Source: Pseudorhodoplanes sinuspersici (GTDB lineage: Bacteria > Pseudomonadota > Alphaproteobacteria > Rhizobiales > Xanthobacteraceae). From it: a DNA stretch of 64,000 nucleotides. Positions 20,477-28,073 of the stretch are shown here, piece after piece. Position 1 is the stretch's first letter; every line of letters starts with the position of its first letter. Location of the stretch: NCBI RefSeq assembly GCF_002119765.1, contig NZ_CP021112.1, positions 5,388,501 through 5,452,500 of the forward strand, written 5' to 3'. Below the pieces are notes generated by a model. The model saw only the letters and a program-made list of their open reading frames with translations. It had not been told where the DNA came from and made no database searches. The position numbers and the translations under genes are program-made.

Positions 20477-20550
20477 GGGGAATAGTTCAATGGTAGAACT
20501 GCGGACTCTGACTCCGTCAATCTAGGTTCGAATCCTAGTTCCCCAGCCAA
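20477..20550 (+). tRNA. tRNA-Gln (CTG anticodon)
   Basis: A full cloverleaf can be folded. The acceptor stem pairs TGGGGAA with TTCCCCA. The D arm has TTCAATGGTAGAAC. The anticodon stem-loop reads GCGGA-CTCTGAC-TCCGT, giving anticodon CTG for CAG codons. The T arm is CTAGG-TTCGAAT-CCTAG, the discriminator base is G, and CCA is encoded. A 15-bp perfect palindrome (20386-20400) lies 77 bases upstream. Confidence 0.97.
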
Positions 20551-20792
20551 TCAAGCGGCCCTCCCCCGACATTTCAAAGACTAACGCCTGTTGGGGCCGG
20601 CCGCGTCTGACCGGTAACAATTTCGCGTTTTCGGAACCCCTCTCATTCTTTGGCGATTAACTGAAAGCCGCACTGAACCGGCCGGCGACCTGACGCACTA
20701 ACAAATCGGAAACTTTTCAAAACCAAGGATGCGCGCGTCAGTGCACGCGTGATTCAACAGCAGACCGGTTGCCCGGAAACGGAATTCACGAA

Positions 20793-20969
20793 ATGTCACA
20801 ATACGATCGCCCCACACATCCCGCGACCAAGGTCATGGCCTTCATCGCCTTCCTGATCGGGCTGGGCATCGTCATGGAAGGCGTCAATCAGGCCCATTCG
20901 TATTTCGCCGGGCCGAAGGCCAGCGCCAGTGCTCCGTCGGACATGACCAACGGCCGCGCGGTAAAGTAG
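20793..20969 (+). CDS. Small single-helix membrane protein
   Basis: 58 residues from ATG 20793 (ATG 20769 is possible). One hydrophobic segment (about residues 14-33, VMAFIAFLIGLGIVMEG) is followed by a short polar tail. No family recognised. The 242-base gap after tRNA-Gln shows no other gene. A GGAAC box at 20633 hints at an EcfG-type promoter, but its -10 half is poor. Confidence 0.55.
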   Translation: MSQYDRPTHPATKVMAFIAFLIGLGIVMEGVNQAHSYFAGPKASASAPSDMTNGRAVK

Positions 20970-21144
20970 CCAGCGTCGCGGCTACTCCGGCAGTCCACCG
21001 CACGCGCTGTTCGCCGCATACCGGCGCAACATTCGCCATGGCCCGGCGCCGTCCGCTACGCACAAATAAAATGCGGGCATGCCTCTGGCATTGTGCGTGG
21101 GGATGTGAGTGATATGGAACGACAAGACGCAAGCTTGCCGTGAC

Positions 21145-22083
21145 ATGAGCCCTGCCCCCGACCTCCAGACCGTCGTCAGCGACATCGCCGACGAAATGCG
21201 CCAGCGGCGCGACCGCGGACAAGTCGCGACCTACATCCCGGAATTGGCGCGGGTCGACGCGCAGGCCTTCGGCCTCGTCGTCATCGACAATGACGGCAAC
21301 GTTGCTGCGGGTGGCGACAGCGACACTCCATTCTCGATCCAGAGCATCTCCAAGGTCTTCACCCTGACGCTCGCGCTCGGCCGGATCGGTGACCGCCTCT
21401 GGCGGCGCGTCGGCCGCGAACCCTCCGGCAGTCCGTTCAACTCGATCGTGCAGCTCGAACGCGAGCGCGGCATCCCGCGCAACCCCTTCATCAATGCGGG
21501 GGCCATCGCCGTCACCGATGCGATCGTCTCGGGCCACCAGCCACGCGAGGCGCTGGGCGACATCCTGCGTTTCATGCAATTCATCGCCGACGATCCGTCG
21601 ATCATGATCGACGACGCGGTCGCTGCCTCGGAGCAGCGCACCGGCTTTCGCAACGTCGCACTCGCCAATTATATGAAATCGTTCGATGTGCTCGACAATC
21701 CGGTCGATTTCACGCTCGGCGTCTATTTTCATCATTGCGCGATTGCGATGTCATGCCGGCAGCTCGCTACGGCCGGACGTTTTCTGGCCCATCTCGGACG
21801 CAATCCCGCGACCGGTCACCTTGTCGTTCAGCCGGAGCGTGCGCGCCGCATCAACGCGATCATGCTGACATGCGGTCACTATGACGGCTCGGGCGAATTC
21901 GCCTATCGCGTCGGCCTTCCCGGCAAGAGCGGTGTCGGCGGCGGTATTCTCGCCATCGCGCCGGGCAAGGCATCGATCGCGGTGTGGTCGCCAGGGCTCG
22001 ATGACAATGGCAATTCACATCTCGGGCGCATCGCCCTTGAGGCGCTGACCAAGCGTATGGGCTGGTCGATCTTCGGCGCGTAA
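21145..22083 (+). CDS. glsA: Glutaminase A
   Basis: 312 residues from ATG 21145, close to the usual 305-310; the longer frame from 21109 is unsupported. Hydrolyses L-glutamine to glutamate and ammonia. It has the serine-dependent beta-lactamase-like fold with the catalytic S-x-x-K motif [19 protein letters not shown] and GKSGVGGGI, both typical of glutaminases, are also present. It lies 2 kb from glnII, so the region holds both an ammonia-releasing and an ammonia-fixing enzyme, though they are not in one transcript. The convergent SMR gene ends four bases after its stop. Confidence 0.96.
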   Translation: MSPAPDLQTVVSDIADEMRQRRDRGQVATYIPELARVDAQAFGLVVIDNDGNVAAGGDSDTPFSIQSISKVFTLTLALGRIGDRLWRRVGREPSGSPFNSIVQLERERGIPRNPFINAGAIAVTDAIVSGHQPREALGDILRFMQFIADDPSIMIDDAVAASEQRTGFRNVALANYMKSFDVLDNPVDFTLGVYFHHCAIAMSCRQLATAGRFLAHLGRNPATGHLVVQPERARRINAIMLTCGHYDGSGEFAYRVGLPGKSGVGGGILAIAPGKASIAVWSPGLDDNGNSHLGRIALEALTKRMGWSIFGA

Positions 22084-22087
22084 ACAC

Positions 22088-22414
22088 TCATGCCGTCATC
22101 TGAAGGCCGATGATGCCGGCGACAACGACACAGATGAAAAACAGCCGGATCGCTGTCGCCGGTTCGGAGAATAGCAGGATGCCGGCGATGACCGTTCCGG
22201 CCGCGCCAATGCCGGTCCACACCGCATAGGCGGTGCCCACCGGAAGGACGGTGAGCGCGCGTGTCAGCAGATAGACAAAAGCTGCGAGCAACACGAGCGA
22301 GACCAGCGACCAGCCAAGATTGGCGAAGCCGTTCGCTTTTTTCATCGACAGCGCCCAGGCCACATCGATGAGACCCGAGGCTACGAGATAGATCCAGCCT
22401 TGCCCGGTGGTCAT
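22088..22414 (-). CDS. SMR-family exporter, Gdx/SugE type, with Asp at the conserved Glu site
   Basis: 108 residues and four membrane helices. LPVGTAYAVWTGIGAAGTVIAG is too long to be chance; its core GTAYAVWTGIGA marks the Gdx (guanidinium exporter, formerly SugE) group. The essential acidic residue of helix 1, normally glutamate in the pattern GLxEVxWA, is here aspartate (Asp17, codon GAT, in GLIDVAWA). Proton-coupled antiport should still be possible, but with altered pKa. The start ATG overlaps the azoR stop in ATGA (22411-22414), so it is the second gene of a coupled pair. No guanidine riboswitch is visible. Confidence 0.9.
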   Translation of the reverse strand: MTTGQGWIYLVASGLIDVAWALSMKKANGFANLGWSLVSLVLLAAFVYLLTRALTVLPVGTAYAVWTGIGAAGTVIAGILLFSEPATAIRLFFICVVVAGIIGLQMTA

Positions 22415-23094
22415 CGCGACGCCTTAAGAAACGTCGTCGCAAGAACGTCGAGGCGAGCTTCAGCATCGGCGCGCGCAGTCGCGACATCCTCCGGGGATGC
22501 GACAGTCGGACCAATCGCAACAAAACTGACCTCGTTCAATCCGATGAACTTGAGGGCCTCGCGCAGATATGGCGTTGCGAGATCGGGCCGCCCACGGCTT
22601 GGACCATTGGCATAATCGCCGGCGCTGGACAGGATCACGAGCACCGGTTTGGACGGGAGCAATGGCGCATAACCCTTTGCCGGATCGAACGAGAAGGTCA
22701 GACCCGGCTGGGTGATCAGATCGATCCAGTGCTTGAGCTTGTAGGGGATGCTGAAGTTCCACATTGGTGTCGCGATCACGACGCCGTCCGCGGCCTTCAG
22801 ACGATCGATCATGCGGACGATGTCGCCCCATGCCGTTTCCTCGCCCGGTCCCATCGCACGCCCGGCGAGCTTGGCGTATTTGGCGTTGATCGTATCCCCG
22901 CTGAATTCCGGCAAACTGGCCGTCCATAAGTCCAAGACATCCACCTCAAGGGCCGACTGCGCCCTTGATAGCGCTGAAACAAACGTCTGCGTGGCGGCAG
23001 CCGACATGGAAAGACCCCGTCGGGGCGATGCCTGCACGTTCATGAGACGGGCCACTTTCGCGCCCGCGACCGGTATTGCGCTCAACTTAGTCAT
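22411..23094 (-). CDS. FMN-dependent NADH:azoreductase/quinone reductase, AzoR family
   Basis: 227 residues from ATG 23094; the longer frame to 23310 runs through the operator region and into marR. A flavodoxin-like fold with the FMN phosphate region near the N-terminus (QASPRRGLSMSAAATQTF). The family block ATPMWNFSIPYKLKHW around residue 110 is diagnostic of AzoR. It reduces quinones and azo compounds with NAD(P)H in the cytoplasm. Divergent from a MarR regulator across three matching palindromes, so it is very likely MarR-repressed and induced by electrophiles or quinones. Coupled to the SMR exporter downstream. Confidence 0.93.
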   Translation of the reverse strand: MTKLSAIPVAGAKVARLMNVQASPRRGLSMSAAATQTFVSALSRAQSALEVDVLDLWTASLPEFSGDTINAKYAKLAGRAMGPGEETAWGDIVRMIDRLKAADGVVIATPMWNFSIPYKLKHWIDLITQPGLTFSFDPAKGYAPLLPSKPVLVILSSAGDYANGPSRGRPDLATPYLREALKFIGLNEVSFVAIGPTVASPEDVATARADAEARLDVLATTFLKASR

Positions 23095-23114
23095 ATCGCC
23101 CTCGCCTGATATAG

Positions 23115-23174
23115 ATGCGATCGCATGGATATCTATGCGACTGCATCGACCCGTCAAGTTGCATGCGAACGCAT
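23115..23174. promoter_or_regulatory. Three MarR operator palindromes between azoR and marR
   Basis: Three 12-mers sharing ATGCGA-NN-GCAT-type symmetry: ATGCGATCGCAT (23115-23126, perfect palindrome), ATGCGACTGCAT (23135-23146) and ATGCGAACGCAT (23163-23174). Centres are 20 and 28 bp apart. They fill the 99-bp divergent gap and so should control both genes. Confidence 0.8.
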
Positions 23175-23193
23175 CGATATGTAAAATTTCGCG

Positions 23194-23640
23194 ATGGGTC
23201 ACAGGCCAACCGAAGCTGCCGTCGATGCGTGGATCGCTCTGATGCGTGCGCAGCAAACGGCGCTTTTGAAAATCGAACGCGCATTCCGGGACGCAAACCT
23301 CCCATCCCATGCCTGGTATGACGTGTTGTGGGAGCTCGAACGTGCGGGTGAAGCGGGCTTACGGCCGCTTGAGATCGAGCGGCAAATCCTGATCGCGCAG
23401 TCAAACATCTCCCGCCTGATCGACCGCCTTGAAGAGAAAGGCTATGTCGAACGCCGCCCATGCGAAGACGATGGGCGCGGTCAGCGCGTCGTCATCACAT
23501 CAGCCGGGCGAGATATGAGAAAGCGGATGTGGCCGGTCTACGGGAAGGCCATTACCGATGCTGTCGGAAAGCATCTGTCCGAGCGCGAGGCATTAAGCAT
23601 CGCAGCGCTGCTGACAAAACTCACTGACCGCGGGCGCTGA
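23194..23640 (+). CDS. MarR-family transcriptional regulator
   Basis: 148 residues. Winged helix with the recognition helix near residues 60-85 (LIAQSNISRLIDRLEEKGYVERRP) and the wing (DDGRGQRVVITSAG). Dimeric MarR proteins repress target operons until a phenolic or oxidising ligand releases them. The adjacent divergent azoR-gdx pair and the three palindromes make autoregulation and azoR repression likely. The ATG at 23194 has no clear Shine-Dalgarno and lies just after the third operator. A leaderless or weakly translated mRNA is possible. Confidence 0.92.
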   Translation: MGHRPTEAAVDAWIALMRAQQTALLKIERAFRDANLPSHAWYDVLWELERAGEAGLRPLEIERQILIAQSNISRLIDRLEEKGYVERRPCEDDGRGQRVVITSAGRDMRKRMWPVYGKAITDAVGKHLSEREALSIAALLTKLTDRGR

Positions 23641-23677
23641 GAAGCCGCTCGCCCGGCGGTCTCTCACCGCAGATTCG

Positions 23678-23869
23678 TTAGTTCTTACGCTGCTGCTCGG
23701 CTTCGCGGATCGCTTCCTCGTGGTACCAGCCGCTGCCGCTCGATGCCCAGGTCACACGCGGGTTGGCGAGGTTCGCCCCGGCTGCATCACTTTGCTGACC
23801 GTCGCTTGCGAAACGGCCTCGTGCGGGAAACGCGTAGATCTTGGCGGGCCCGCGATTGAGACTTGCCAT
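23678..23869 (-). CDS. DUF2735 protein
   Basis: 63 residues matching my knowledge of DUF2735: RGPAKIYAFPARGR at the N-terminus and SGSGWYHEEAIREAEQQRK at the C-terminus. The family is small, unique to Rhizobiales-type bacteria, and often found beside a glutamine synthetase gene; here glnII starts 330 bases away, divergently. Function is unknown; a regulatory or partner role with glutamine synthetase is inference. A GC-rich inverted repeat (GCGCAAGCG at 23890-23898 with CGCTTGCGC at 23913-23921) lies in its upstream leader. Confidence 0.8.
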   Translation of the reverse strand: MASLNRGPAKIYAFPARGRFASDGQQSDAAGANLANPRVTWASSGSGWYHEEAIREAEQQRKN

Positions 23870-24199
23870 CGTCCGGATCCTTTCGGGTCGCGCAAGCGGC
23901 TATCTTTTGAGTCGCTTGCGCCTTGGACGAATATAAGCTCTTTGCTCCCGAATTGATCCGTCTGCCTCTCAAAAAATCAGCAATTGGCTACATTATAGGC
24001 GGACCAGCCTCTGCTTACGGGGAAAGCAATTTCCCAATGGCGGAATACCGGCCTATCGCAACATTGCTGCCTAAAAAGGCATCGCCCTCTGGACTGGCAC
24101 GTTAAATGCTTGCTAACGCCTGCCGGCGGCCGGGCGCGAGCCGGCAACTGAGCACGCATCAGCTTCCCTACACGTCGCGTCATCAGGAATGAGACACCA
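23870..24199. other. Divergent control region of DUF2735 and glnII
   Basis: 330 bases without a gene. Contains the inverted repeat 23890-23921 on the DUF2735 side and a sigma-54 promoter at 24095-24110 on the glnII side. No clear NtrC site (TGCACN5GTGCA type) could be recognised by eye. Confidence 0.7.
24095..24110 (+). promoter_or_regulatory. Sigma-54 (-24/-12) promoter of glnII
   Basis: TGGCACGTTAAATGCT matches the consensus TGGCACG-N4-TTGCW with one mismatch. The invariant GG (24096-24097) and GC (24108-24109) are ten bases apart, as required. Transcription should begin near 24121, leaving a leader of about 80 bases. Fits the known NtrC control of glnII in rhizobia. Confidence 0.8.
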
Positions 24200-25237
24200 A
24201 TGACAAAGTACAAGCTCGAGTACATTTGGCTCGATGGCTATACGCCGGTCCCGAATCTGCGTGGTAAAACCCAGATCAAGGAGTTCGACTATTTCCCGAC
24301 GCTTGAGCAATTGCCGCTCTGGGGCTTCGACGGCTCCTCGACCCAGCAGGCCGAAGGCCACAGCTCCGATTGCGTGCTGAAGCCCGTCGCCATTTATCCG
24401 GACGGTGCGCGCAAAAATGGCGCACTGGTGATGTGCGAAGTGATGATGCCGGACGGCGTCACCCCGCATTCCACGAACAAGCGCGCCACCATCCTGGACG
24501 ACGCGGATGCATGGTTCGGCTTCGAGCAGGAATATTTCTTCTACAAGGACGGCCGCCCGCTCGGCTTCCCGACGGAAGGTTACCCGGCTCCGCAGGGTCC
24601 CTACTATACCGGCGTCGGCTACAAGAATGTCGGCTCGATCGCACGCGAGCTGGTGGAAGAACATCTCGAACTCTGCCTTGCGGCCGGCATCAACCACGAA
24701 GGCATCAACGCCGAAGTGGCGAAGGGCCAGTGGGAATTCCAGATTTTCGGCAAGGGCTCGCGCACTGCGGCCGACCAGATGTGGATCGCCCGCTATCTGA
24801 TGATGCGCCTTTGCGAGAAGCACGGCATCGACATCGAATGGCACTGCAAGCCGCTCGGCGATACCGACTGGAACGGCTCGGGCATGCACTCGAACTTCTC
24901 GACCAAGTATATGCGTGAAGTCGGCGGCAAGGACTATTTCGAAGCGCTGATGAAGCAGTTCGAAAAGAACCTCGAAGACCACATCGCCGTGTATGGCCCG
25001 GACAACCATATGCGCCTGACCGGCAAGCACGAAACGGCTCCGTGGAACAAGTTCAGCTACGGCGTGGCTGATCGCGGCGCCTCGATCCGTGTTCCGCATA
25101 GCTTCGTCAACAACGGCTACAAGGGCTATCTCGAAGACCGCCGCCCGAACTCGCAGGGCGACCCCTACCAGATCGCTTCGCAGATCCTGAAGACGATCTC
25201 GGAAGTGCCGACCGGCGCCAAAGCTGCCGCGGCGTAA
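24200..25237 (+). CDS. glnII: Glutamine synthetase type II (eukaryote-like)
   Basis: 345 residues, half the mass of GSI but normal for GSII. Forms glutamine from glutamate, ammonia and ATP in the cytoplasm. Visible: EYIWLDGY at the N-terminus, the WGFDGSSTQQA motif, metal-binding FGFEQEY, GINAEVAKGQWEFQ, the ATP-binding stretch HSNFSTKYMR and NHMRLTGKHET. There is no adenylylation site, so control is expected at transcription, consistent with the sigma-54 promoter at 24095. A strong terminator follows at 25247. glsA and DUF2735 are close by. Confidence 0.98.
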   Translation: MTKYKLEYIWLDGYTPVPNLRGKTQIKEFDYFPTLEQLPLWGFDGSSTQQAEGHSSDCVLKPVAIYPDGARKNGALVMCEVMMPDGVTPHSTNKRATILDDADAWFGFEQEYFFYKDGRPLGFPTEGYPAPQGPYYTGVGYKNVGSIARELVEEHLELCLAAGINHEGINAEVAKGQWEFQIFGKGSRTAADQMWIARYLMMRLCEKHGIDIEWHCKPLGDTDWNGSGMHSNFSTKYMREVGGKDYFEALMKQFEKNLEDHIAVYGPDNHMRLTGKHETAPWNKFSYGVADRGASIRVPHSFVNNGYKGYLEDRRPNSQGDPYQIASQILKTISEVPTGAKAAAA

Positions 25238-25246
25238 GACAACAAC

Positions 25247-25277
25247 AAAGGCATGAGGCCAGCCTCATGCCTTTTTT
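25247..25277 (+). terminator. Rho-independent terminator of glnII
   Basis: Arms AAAGGCATGAGGC (25247-25259) and GCCTCATGCCTTT (25262-25274) with a very tight loop, followed by a T-run. Begins ten bases after the glnII stop codon. Confidence 0.92.
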
Positions 25278-25539
25278 CTTTTTGGCGTGGGTCATCCTTC
25301 TCATGGACCGCGTCACCGATGTTCGGCGTCGGTCCTTGATGTTGCGCCATTGAGGACGATGTCGCGGGGGAGGCACTTGGTCGTCCCTCCCCCGCCCTTC
25401 GCAGCAAAATCCCGATCCTCATTGTCGATGCGTCCGCCGCAGGCGTTCGCACCTCATGCACCATGCCGCGGGCACGCGCTTGGCGACCCATGCCAATTCC
25501 GGTAAGCACCCCGGTACGCTTCTGATCCGGGATCTGACG

Positions 25540-25947
25540 ATGACACGGCATGGCTTCGCGGCGACGGCATTCGCCATCATCACGCTTTTTGCGTTGCCCG
25601 CAGCGGCGCAACGCGCGACCGGCATGTTGCTGGAAGACGCCGGCTTCAAGATGCGGGAGGCGAATACGCCGGAGAAGATGGAGCGGCTGCGATCGCTCAC
25701 ACCGCACAAGCTGATCGCCCGCCAGAAGAACGGTGTTCCGTATTATCTCTATGCCGACCCCGATGACTGCAAATGCCTGTTCATCGGCGACAAGATCGCA
25801 TTCGAGAATTATCGGGCCATGCCAGCTCAACCATTACAGCCGTATGACGTTGGACGCGGGAGCAATCCGGTCGTCTCTGACATGGTCGACGAGATGGACA
25901 GAGATGGTTCGCTGGACCAGGACGACATGATCGACCCAGGTTCCTAG
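25540..25947 (+). CDS. Hypothetical exported protein
   Basis: 135 residues from ATG 25540, the start that places a clean signal peptide first (residues 1-22, cleavage after LPAAA). The frame upstream to 25456 adds polar residues only. The mature part has a Cys-x-Cys (DCKCLFIG) in a YYLYADPDDCKCLFIGD context and an acidic C-terminus with EF-hand-like spacing (DEMDRDGSLDQDD), which might bind a metal. Probably periplasmic. Family not recognised. Confidence 0.65.
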   Translation: MTRHGFAATAFAIITLFALPAAAQRATGMLLEDAGFKMREANTPEKMERLRSLTPHKLIARQKNGVPYYLYADPDDCKCLFIGDKIAFENYRAMPAQPLQPYDVGRGSNPVVSDMVDEMDRDGSLDQDDMIDPGS

Positions 25948-25997
25948 CCGGAACGGGCGACAAAATCGCCGCGCCGGCCAATCAAAGCCTTGCGCGG

Positions 25998-27836
25998 ATG
26001 GAGAAATGCGTATCCACTCCTGCCATGGGCCGGGCGGCAGGTATTTCCAGTGGAACTGAAAATGCCTTGGTTGCGGGGGAGCCTCAACGCGTCTCCCAGC
26101 GCCCTTATCCGATCGTCCTGATCAAGCCATCGCATTACGATTCCGACGGCTATGTCATTCAATGGTGGCGTTCGACAATACCGTCGAACAGCCTGGCCAG
26201 CGTCTATGGGTTGCTGCGCGAATGCGCCGATGCGCAGGTGCTCGGTCCCGACACTGCTATCGAAATCGACGCCTATGACGAATGCAACACCGTCATCGAT
26301 ATCAAGGGCATTGTGCGGCGCATCCAAAAGGCCGGCGGCGGCTTCGTCGCGCTGGTGGGGGTGCAATCCAATCAATATCCGCGCGCGCTTGATCTGACGC
26401 GCATCTTCCGCAAGCAGAATATTCCGGTCGTCATCGGCGGCTTCCATGTCAGCGGCGTTATCTCGATGCTGCCGAAGCTGACACCGGAATTGCAGGAAGC
26501 GCTCGACCTCGGCGCTGTCCTCTATGCCGGCGAAAGCGAAGGCCGGATGGTGGAATTCCTGCGCGACATGGCGTCCGGCCAGGCAAAGCCCATCTACAAT
26601 CACCTGAAAGACACGCCGGATATGACGGCGGCGACCTTTCCCGTGCTGCCTCGCAAGGTCGTCACTCGCGTCGCCGGCCATTACGCCAGCTTCGATGCCG
26701 GCCGCGGCTGTCCGTTCCAGTGCAGCTTCTGCACCATTATCAACGTTCAAGGGCGCAAGTCGCGCTACCGCACCGCCGACGATATCGAAGGCATCGTGCG
26801 TGCGAACGCCAAACAGGACATCACCCGCTTCTTCATCACCGACGACAATTACGCGCGCAACAAGAACTGGGAGCCGATCCTCGACCGGCTGATTGAATTG
26901 CGCGAGAAGGAAGGCTTCAAGATCAGGTTACTGCTGCAGGTCGACACGCTGTGTCACAAGATCCCGGGCTTCATCGAGAAAGCTGCGCGGGCCGGTTGCA
27001 CCGCCGTGTTCATCGGCCTTGAAAATATCAACCCGCAATCGCTGGCCGGCGCCAAGAAGCGCCAGAACAAGATCTGGGAATATCAGGAGATGTTTCATGC
27101 CTGGCGCAAAGCCAAGGTCATGACTTTCGCCGGATATATTCTCGGCTTCCCGACCGACACACCGGAATCGATCGCGCGCGATATCGAGATCATCAAGAAA
27201 GAATTGCCGGTCGATATTCTCGAATTCTTCTATCTGACGCCGCTGCCCGGTTCGGAGGACCACAAGGTCCTGCACATGAAGGGGATTCCTGTCGATCCGG
27301 ATCTAAACAAATACGATCTCGAACACGCCTGCACCGCGCATCCGATCATGTCGAAAGAAACCTGGGAGCAGGTCTATCGCGATGCCTGGACGCGCTATTA
27401 CAGCGACGAGCATGTCGAGACGATCATGCGCAGAGCCGCCGCAACGGGTCTCAACAAGACCAAGGTGATCGACGGCATCACATTGTTCTCGGGCTCGTCG
27501 CGGATCGAGGGCGTGCATCCGCTGCAATTCGGCTTCGTGCGCCGCAAGATCAGGACGCAGCGGCGCTACGGCCTGCCCATCGTCAATCCCTTGATCTTCT
27601 ATCCGTGGCGCGCCTACGATTTCACCCGGACGGCGGTGCGGTGGATCAAGCTGGTGCGGAAATATCGCGCGATCATGAAAAAGGTTTACGCCGATCCGGA
27701 CGTCACGTCTTACACCGACCACGCGATGGACCCGCCGGCCGGACATAACGCGCCGATGTCGGATTTCGTGAAGGCTTATGCGGATAAAATACCGCAGACC
27801 CACGGGGCGCCTGTCCGCGAATCCGCATTGGGTTGA
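25998..27836 (+). CDS. B12-binding-domain radical SAM protein
   Basis: 612 residues. Residues about 38-190 form a cobalamin-binding Rossmann-like domain (VLIKPSHYDSDG, VVIGGFHVSG), without the classic DxHxxG motif. The radical SAM domain follows, with the 4Fe-4S motif CPFQCSFC near residue 240 and a partner GxxxGE-like GLEN region. About 150 residues of C-terminal sequence end in a basic helix (RKYRAIMKKVYAD). This class performs methylation or rearrangement of unreactive carbons. It is not the hopanoid methylase HpnP or HpnR with any certainty. It stands alone: neighbours are a secreted protein and a caspase-fold protein. Substrate unknown. Confidence 0.88.
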   Translation: MEKCVSTPAMGRAAGISSGTENALVAGEPQRVSQRPYPIVLIKPSHYDSDGYVIQWWRSTIPSNSLASVYGLLRECADAQVLGPDTAIEIDAYDECNTVIDIKGIVRRIQKAGGGFVALVGVQSNQYPRALDLTRIFRKQNIPVVIGGFHVSGVISMLPKLTPELQEALDLGAVLYAGESEGRMVEFLRDMASGQAKPIYNHLKDTPDMTAATFPVLPRKVVTRVAGHYASFDAGRGCPFQCSFCTIINVQGRKSRYRTADDIEGIVRANAKQDITRFFITDDNYARNKNWEPILDRLIELREKEGFKIRLLLQVDTLCHKIPGFIEKAARAGCTAVFIGLENINPQSLAGAKKRQNKIWEYQEMFHAWRKAKVMTFAGYILGFPTDTPESIARDIEIIKKELPVDILEFFYLTPLPGSEDHKVLHMKGIPVDPDLNKYDLEHACTAHPIMSKETWEQVYRDAWTRYYSDEHVETIMRRAAATGLNKTKVIDGITLFSGSSRIEGVHPLQFGFVRRKIRTQRRYGLPIVNPLIFYPWRAYDFTRTAVRWIKLVRKYRAIMKKVYADPDVTSYTDHAMDPPAGHNAPMSDFVKAYADKIPQTHGAPVRESALG

Positions 27837-28010
27837 TGCGCATTCAGGTTTGATGGTCACCGACCGACGAGTGCCTATAGACGCCGCGTGTAAAATTGGA
27901 CACCCGCGATTATGCGCTACGGCATAGCTTGCACAGCGGCATCCGTCTGAGACGCCGTCGACCGAAGGGCGGTCCGAAATACCCGACTGGTGCTGGTTCT
28001 CTGTTTTTTA

Positions 28011-28016
28011 TATAAT
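28011..28016 (+). promoter_or_regulatory. Candidate -10 box of the caspase-fold gene
   Basis: A perfect TATAAT, preceded by a T-run, 58 bases before the start codon at 28074. The -35 region 17 bases upstream is poor, so the promoter is only suggested. The rest of the gap 27837-28073 holds nothing recognisable. Confidence 0.35.
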
Positions 28017-28073
28017 GGGCGGCTTGTTCTGCCTTTTCCCGTGCGGTGCTCTGCTTCGATCAGGGTGGACGCA

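Noticed and set aside
20633-20659. GGAAC box with 16-base spacer as an EcfG stress promoter
   Set aside because: The -10 half reads CGATTA instead of the expected CGTT, so the match is too weak.
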